A stretch of 64,000 bases of DNA. Origin: Stomoxys calcitrans. Its lineage: Eukaryota > Arthropoda > Insecta > Diptera > Muscidae. A program made the position numbers and the translations under genes. Shown here in pieces: positions 58,748-64,000 of the stretch. The notes under the pieces are model-generated. The model ran no database searches. It was not told the origin of the DNA and worked only from the letters and a program-made list of their open reading frames with translations. Location: NCBI RefSeq assembly GCF_963082655.1, contig NC_081555.1:179094942-179158941 (forward strand). Direction: 5' to 3'. Within the stretch, counting starts at the first letter, position 1; each line of letters begins with the position of its first letter.

Positions 58748-59748
58748 ACAAGTAATAGGCGTTAAGTTCGGCCGGGCCGATACACACCACCTCGGGTATA
58801 AATGTAAACCACCTTTCGTCAAAATCCGGTGAAAAATTTATACCTTAGCCCCATAGCAGATATATCGAAATATGTTCCGATTTGGACCAAATACTTAGAG
58901 GTACAAGTCATTATTCAATTATGTATAACAAAATATTGGACTTTTTAGTAGCTATATCAAAAATAAGCCAATCTGAACCATATACGACACGGATGTCGAG
59001 AAGCCTAACAAAAGTCACTGTGAAGTTATATAAGTCAAATTTCAGTGAAATCATATTATAAATGCTCCTTTTATCGGGCCAAGACTTTTAATCGAGATTT
59101 CGGTCCGGCAGCTATATCCAAATCTGGACTGATTTGGGCGAAATTAAAGAAGAATAATAAACAGCCTAACACAACTCACTGTCCCAAATTTTGGCGATAT
59201 AGGACAATAAATGCGCCTTTTGTAGGCCCAAAACCCTAAATCGAGAGATCGGTCTATACGGCAGGCATATCCAAATCTGAACCGATCTATTCCAAATCAT
59301 GGAAATATGACGAAGGGCTTAACACAACTCACGGTCCCAAATTTCAGCAAGACCCTAAATCGTCGGATCGATCTATATGGCAGCTATATCCAATTTTGGA
59401 CCGACCTGGACCAAATTGAAGAGGGAAGTCGACAAGCCTAACACAACCCACTGTCCCAAATTTTGGCAAAATCGGACAATAATCAGCGGATCGGTCTTTA
59501 TGGGGGCTATATCAAGATATAGTCCGATATAGCTCATCTTCGAACTTGCTTATGGAAAAACTGTGCAAAGGTTTAGCTCAACATCTCAATTTTTATTCTT
59601 GATTTCAGATTCAGATTTTGATTTCAGACGGACAGACGGACGGACATGGCTAGATCGACATAAAATGTCACGACGATCAAGAATATATATTTTTTATGGG
59701 GTCTCAGACGAATATTTCCTCCCCCATCCTATGGTGGAGGATATAAAA
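58748..59748 (-). mobile_element. DINE-1-like element, type I, both ends
   Basis: CAAGTAATAGGCGTTAAG and TTCGGCCGGGCCGAT (last hairpin base changed), then CACCACCTCGGGTATAAATG. About four units follow, then AGACGGACAGACGGACGG, ATGGCTAGATCGACATAAAA and TCCTATGGTGGAGGATATAAA. A small insertion of TTTTGATTTCAGA-like sequence lies just before the microsatellite. Confidence 0.85.
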
Positions 59749-60724
59749 AAAACAAACTATAACTATTTTCATGAATTCTAGTTTACAAAAATACATTTAT
59801 ACATTTGTCCATAGATTCATAGATTTGTTTCATTGTTTTCTCACCGAATGTCATTGCAGTTCGTTATGGGCCAAATAATCTAAATCAGAATTCGTAGCTA
59901 TTCAACTAAATTGGATTACCTTCTCAATATGGCAGTGTTTTTTAAACATTCCATAAAAAGAAAAAGAAAAAAACCAAAAACTAAACCATTTTCAGTCAAA
60001 TATGTATGTCCATGAGCACCCACTGCCAAAAAAAAAATCCAAAAAAACTAGAGCAAATGTAACAATTACCAAAAACCAATAGACACCAGTCATTCATTAT
60101 CCCAGGCTATGAGTAGTAGTAGTAGTAGTAGCATACATACATCAAAAGAATCATGCATGTACATCAGCGGGGCGACATTATACCAGCGATGTGTGCAATA
60201 AATCCACCAAATCGCGAAATAGCTTGCGGGACGAAATCTCGAATTGAATGGCTCTTTTCAAAATGCAAAATCCATCCAAACTCTGAGTGCTGCAGCAAAT
60301 CAATCTATTTTTGCGCCGAATGTATTTCATCAAGGCATTTCGTGTAGTTTTTGTTTTTTCTTTTTTTTTCTCCAGATTTACATTGAGTGCGACGCGACAG
60401 TTTATTTTCGTAATCTTCTGCTAAACTGTTAAATTACAAAATGTTCTGGAATGCTGACAAACTGCTCACTCAGCTCAGCTAAGTTTGGACAGTGAGAGCG
60501 TCAGGGATTGTCGCAGGAGCCTGTGCCAAGAGATTCAGACGACATAAGATCTAAAACAAACGCAAGCACTTGCATATGACACCACATTGCTCTATAGTCT
60601 GTGTGCTTCATTTTGATGTTTGTGTAATAACTTTGGGTAGATGTTGGTTTTGCAAAAATGGTTATAGAACAAAAATATGAATCATTCAAAAGGAATATTG
60701 TATGCCCTACTCTATGAACAATAT
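59749..60724. other. Single-copy-looking stretch
   Basis: AGTAGTAGTAGTAGTAGTAGC lies near 60112-60132. A 64-codon ORF at 60153-60347 has eight Cys but no spacing I recognise. No repeat family is recognised. Confidence 0.45.
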
Positions 60725-60970
60725 AAAGGGTGATTTCTTAGCTATTATCTTTTTGGCAACACTGGTTTAAACAGCTCACGCCCGTTTCGCTTGCAAATTA
60801 TTAAATTTTTTTATTAAAATGCGTGCTCTTTTAAGAAAGTTCATCGCGCGCTACTTCCATTCAGCGACGAAGCTCATTTTTGGCTCAATGGGTACGTAAA
60901 TAAGCAGAATTGTCGTTTTTGAGTGAAGATTAGCCAAAAGCATTGCAGGAGCTACCAATGCATCCAGAAC
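60725..60970 (+). pseudogene. Mariner-type transposon, 5' part, split by a DINE
   Basis: Starts AGGGTGATTTCTTAGC with TTTTTGGCAACACTGG, a likely terminal inverted repeat and 5' leader. An N-terminal remnant VHRALLPF joins directly (internal deletion) to FSDEAHFWLNGYVNKQNC (60860-60913), which carries the first catalytic Asp of an IS630-Tc1-mariner transposase. A frameshift follows near 60920, then ALQELPMHPE, where the DINE at 60971 interrupts. The reading continues after the DINE at 62455. Confidence 0.8.
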
Positions 60971-62454
60971 AGGTAAAAAGGCGCTTTGGATACCCACCAC
61001 CTCGGGAATATACGTAAACCACCTTTCGTCAAAATCCCGTGAAAACTGTATACCTTATGCCCCACAGCAGCTATATCGAAATATGTTCCGATTTAGACCA
61101 AATACTAATAAGTACAAGTCATTGTTGAATTGTGTATAACAAAATGTTGATGATTTTAGTAGCAATATCTAAAAATAAACCGATCTCAACCATATACGAC
61201 ACGGACGTCGAAAAGCCTGACATAAGTCACTGTGTCAAATTTCAGTGAAATCGGATTACAAATGCGCCTTTTATGGGGCCAATACTTTAAATCGAGATAT
61301 CGGTCTATATGACAGCTATATCCAAATCTGCAACGATTTGGGCCAAGTCGCAGAAGGATGTCAAACTAACACAACTTACTGTCCCAAGTTTCGGCCAAAT
61401 CGGACTATAACTGCCCCTTTTATGTCCCCAAAACCTTAAATCGAGAGATCGGTCTATATGGCAGCTATATGCAAATCTTGATTGATCTGAGCCAAATTAC
61501 GGAAGTATGTCGAGGGGCTTAATTTTACGAACTGTCCCAAATTTCGGCGAAATTCGACAATAAATGCGCCTTTTATGGGCTCAAAACCTTAAATCGAGAG
61601 ATCGGTCTATATGGCAGCTATATCCAAATCTGGATCGATCTGGGCCATATTGCAAAAGTATGTCGAGTGGCTTAACCTAACACACTGTCCCTAATTTCGG
61701 CGACATCAGGCAATAAATGCGCTTTTTATGGGCCCAAAACCTTAAATCGAAAGATCGGTCTATATGGCAGCCATATCCAAATCTGGACCGATCTAAAGAA
61801 AATTTAAGAAGGGTGTCGAGGGGCTTAATACAGCTCAATGTCTAAAATTTTGGCAAAATCGGACAATAAATGCGCTTTTTATGGGTCCAAAACCTTAAAT
61901 CGAGAGATCGGTCTATATGGCAGCTATATCCAAATCTGGACCGATCTGGGCCAAATTGCAGAAATATGTCAAAGGGCTTAATACAACTCACTGTTCCAAA
62001 TTTCAGCAAAAATCGGATAATAAATGTGGCTTTTATGGGCCCAAGACCCTAAATCGGCGGATCGGTATATATGGCAGCTTTATCCAAATCTGGACCGATC
62101 TGATTCAAATTGCATCGGATAACAAATGTGGCTTTTATTGGCCTAAGACCCTTAAGCGGCGGATCGGTCTATATGGGGGCTATATGAAGATATAGTCCAA
62201 TATAGCCCATCTCCGAACTTTCCCTGCTTATGAGAAAAAAAAGAATCTCTGCAAAGTTTCAGCTCAATATCTCTATTTTTAAAGACTGTAGCGGTATTTT
62301 AACCGACATACGGACGGACATGTCTAGATCGTCTTAGATTTTTACGCTGATCAAGAATATATAAACTTTATAGGGTCGGAAGCGGATATTTCGATGTGTT
62401 GCAAATGGAATCACAAAATGAATATACCCCATCCTTCGGTGGTGGGTATAAAAA
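60971..62454 (-). mobile_element. DINE-1-like element inserted in a transposase, hairpin deleted
   Basis: AGGTAAAAAGGCGCTTTGG shows the normal terminus, but the 20 bases TTAAGTTCGGCCGGGCCGAA are missing exactly between GGCG and CTTTGGATACCC. About seven type I units follow, then CATACGGACGGACATG, AAGAATATATAAACTTTATAG and TCGGTGGTGGGTATAAAA. It sits inside the mariner-type transposase relic. Confidence 0.88.
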
Positions 62455-62700
62455 GTCCCAGTTTGTTGCGGTTTGTGGGCTGGTGGCATCATTGGGCCAT
62501 ACTTCTTAAAAGATGATGAGAATCGTAACGTAACTATGAAAGGTGAGCGATATCGTGAGATGATATCCTATTTTTTGTTGCCCAAAATGCAAGATCTTGA
62601 CTTGCATGGCATATGCAAGTCAAGTCATTCAATAAGTTTATTGTTGACAATCCTCTGGACTTTATGTCAAAGACGACTGCCCTCTCGTTTCGCTAAATAA
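62455..62700 (+). pseudogene. Mariner-type transposon, continuation after the DINE
   Basis: The frame at 62473 reads WAGGIIGPYFLKDDENRNVT, then GERYREMISYFLLPKMQDLD. This is the transposase segment that follows the part at 60860-60970. After LHG the sequence diverges; the segment with the second catalytic Asp is not found. The fragment at 33299-33352 is the same protein region from a related element. Confidence 0.8.
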
Positions 62701-64000
62701 TCTATGGCTTGGCATCCAAATGTAGTGGATCGTGCCGTTCTCAGGGACTGCGCACAAAACGTTGTCAGAATGTGAACGGGTGTAGACAGTTTTGAACGTT
62801 GCGTTCACAAAAAACACTATGGATATCATACACACTATGGATATCATACGCAGAAATCCGTATTGGTTTTGGTCAGACAGCCAGAAACAAAACTCAGTAT
62901 CTGGGACAGTAATGAAAACACATGGACCTGTTCTGCCCTCAAGCTTTAATCGATCTGGGTAGCATGATGCAACAGATGTTGTCTTCCTTTGCATCGGATA
63001 TAGTTTTAGGCAGTAGATGAATTTTTGAAGGTTCATCCACCAGGGACAACATCATATGGCAAACAATTCTGACAATAATTTAGAAATCAGTGCATACTGC
63101 CGTTAAACAATAAAAGTCGATCATCTTCAACATCCAAGGCGTAAGCATAATCCCAGAAATCCCAGAAGTTACCCATTCTATAAGGTGGGCCCTCAATGTT
63201 CGACCCATAATGCCAATATAGCCATCAATGAAATCACAAATTAAGAATGCTCTTCTTTTCATGTAGGAATCACAAAATATTCTAACAAACCCCTAAGCGC
63301 ATATTGAACTATGATAAGTTGCAGCCATTGCTTATGAAGCCTCTGGCTATGGCTCTGACTTGGCTACAGATGCGCTGCTTTGACGGCTCTTATTTGCCGC
63401 CGTATGTCACTGAGAGGATGCGAGTGCGTCAAGTGCGTATGGACGGACCTTGATTTAAGTTGGCAACGTATCTCATATCTCTTCACATCCATTCATGCAG
63501 TCTGTCAACCAACCCGGCGGCCATTGCCACAAAACTGGAAATCACTCTGTCACAGATGCAGCCAGGCAGGCAGGCAGTCAGACAGGCATGCACCAAGGCA
63601 TGTAAGTTGGCAAAAATCTTCTTATTTATAGATTCCATTAAATGCTCCCCTATTTTATAGTCACATTTTGCAGCTTGGGACCATTTGTAAGTAAGTAGTC
63701 GCATGTACATACTATGTATGATAGTATTACGTGCTGCATCCATTCATCCAGCCCCCCCCTTTGGAGACTATTCCAGTTTACAATTAAACATTTAACAAAC
63801 AATCTTTTTTTAATCATCAACACTGAGGCATTGAAAAAGAAAAAGAGAGGGAAATGGGCGAGCTAGCGGATACATTCTTGTATTAATTTACGTTAATTAT
63901 AAACTCAAAGAAAATGGTGCTGTTTTTGGTGGCCTTCTTCGAGGGGAAAAGGAAAGCTTCAGATTTTATACTCACCACCAAAGAACAGTGGTAGGCACAC
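62701..64000. other. Unclassified stretch, possible DINE start at the edge
   Basis: A 124-codon minus-strand ORF (62662-63036) has no domain I recognise. CAGGCAGGCAGTCAGACAGG lies near 63565. The last 35 bases, TTTTATACTCACCACC with CAGTGGTAGG, resemble the first bases of a plus-strand DINE, but too little is present to be sure. Confidence 0.4.

Noticed and set aside
58315..58755. 146-codon ORF of NTYSI repeats
   Set aside because: It is the TACTCA minisatellite translated.
62662..63036. 124-codon minus-strand ORF
   Set aside because: The start overlaps the transposase relic on the other strand region; a local tandem repeat (MISIV) inflates it; no domain recognised.

Overview
The window looks like transposon-dominated, gene-poor nuclear DNA from a higher fly. 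A muscid or other calyptrate is inferred from the repeat families, not from any host gene. I could not support a single complete host protein-coding gene, tRNA, rRNA or known ncRNA. A 200-base run of N (23510-23709) marks an assembly gap.

Most of the structure is repeats. (1) DINE-1/INE-1-like elements (non-autonomous Helentron relatives) fill roughly a third of the window on both strands. One end has a TATACCC-type start, an ATATATATTCTTGATC-like block and a GTCCGTCTGTCC microsatellite. The middle is a tandem array of units of about 153 bp. The other end carries a TTCGGCCNGGCCGAA hairpin followed by a ..TTTTTACTTGTT terminus. Several unit types (I, I', II, III) and one variant with a different hairpin (called C here) are present. 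(2) An unrecognised G-run-rich tandem-repeat element, called family B here, begins ACTAGC and occurs at about 2.0, 19.2, 23.8, 29.3 and 44.6 kb. (3) A tRNA-derived SINE occurs at about 1.6, 9.2, 23.9, 26.4, 28.8 and 44.7 kb. (4) Two kinds of TA-flanked MITE are present: a 232-bp family with two virtually identical copies, and a family ending TTGGGTTGCCC with three partial or deleted copies. (5) Decayed protein-coding transposons are an RTE-like LINE (4.2-6.65 kb), a second non-LTR retrotransposon with a 2A-like NPGP motif and a zinc finger (40.85-43.3 kb), a short LINE tail (36.2 kb), and two mariner-type transposase relics (33.3 kb, and 60.7-62.7 kb split by a DINE). (6) Two minisatellites: a 14-bp-unit array at 9.0-10.66 kb and a TACTCA-type array at 58.3-58.75 kb.

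Nesting gives a relative history. SINE and MITE lie inside the 14-bp array. Family B lies inside DINEs at 19.2 and 29.3 kb. A DINE lies inside a mariner at 61 kb. LINE sequence and a MITE lie inside a DINE at 40-43.7 kb. Between these lie single-copy-looking stretches of 0.3-2.2 kb. They contain CAG/CAA, GCATCA, CA and GA simple repeats and only short ORFs without recognisable domains. They fit intron or intergenic DNA of a large fly genome.
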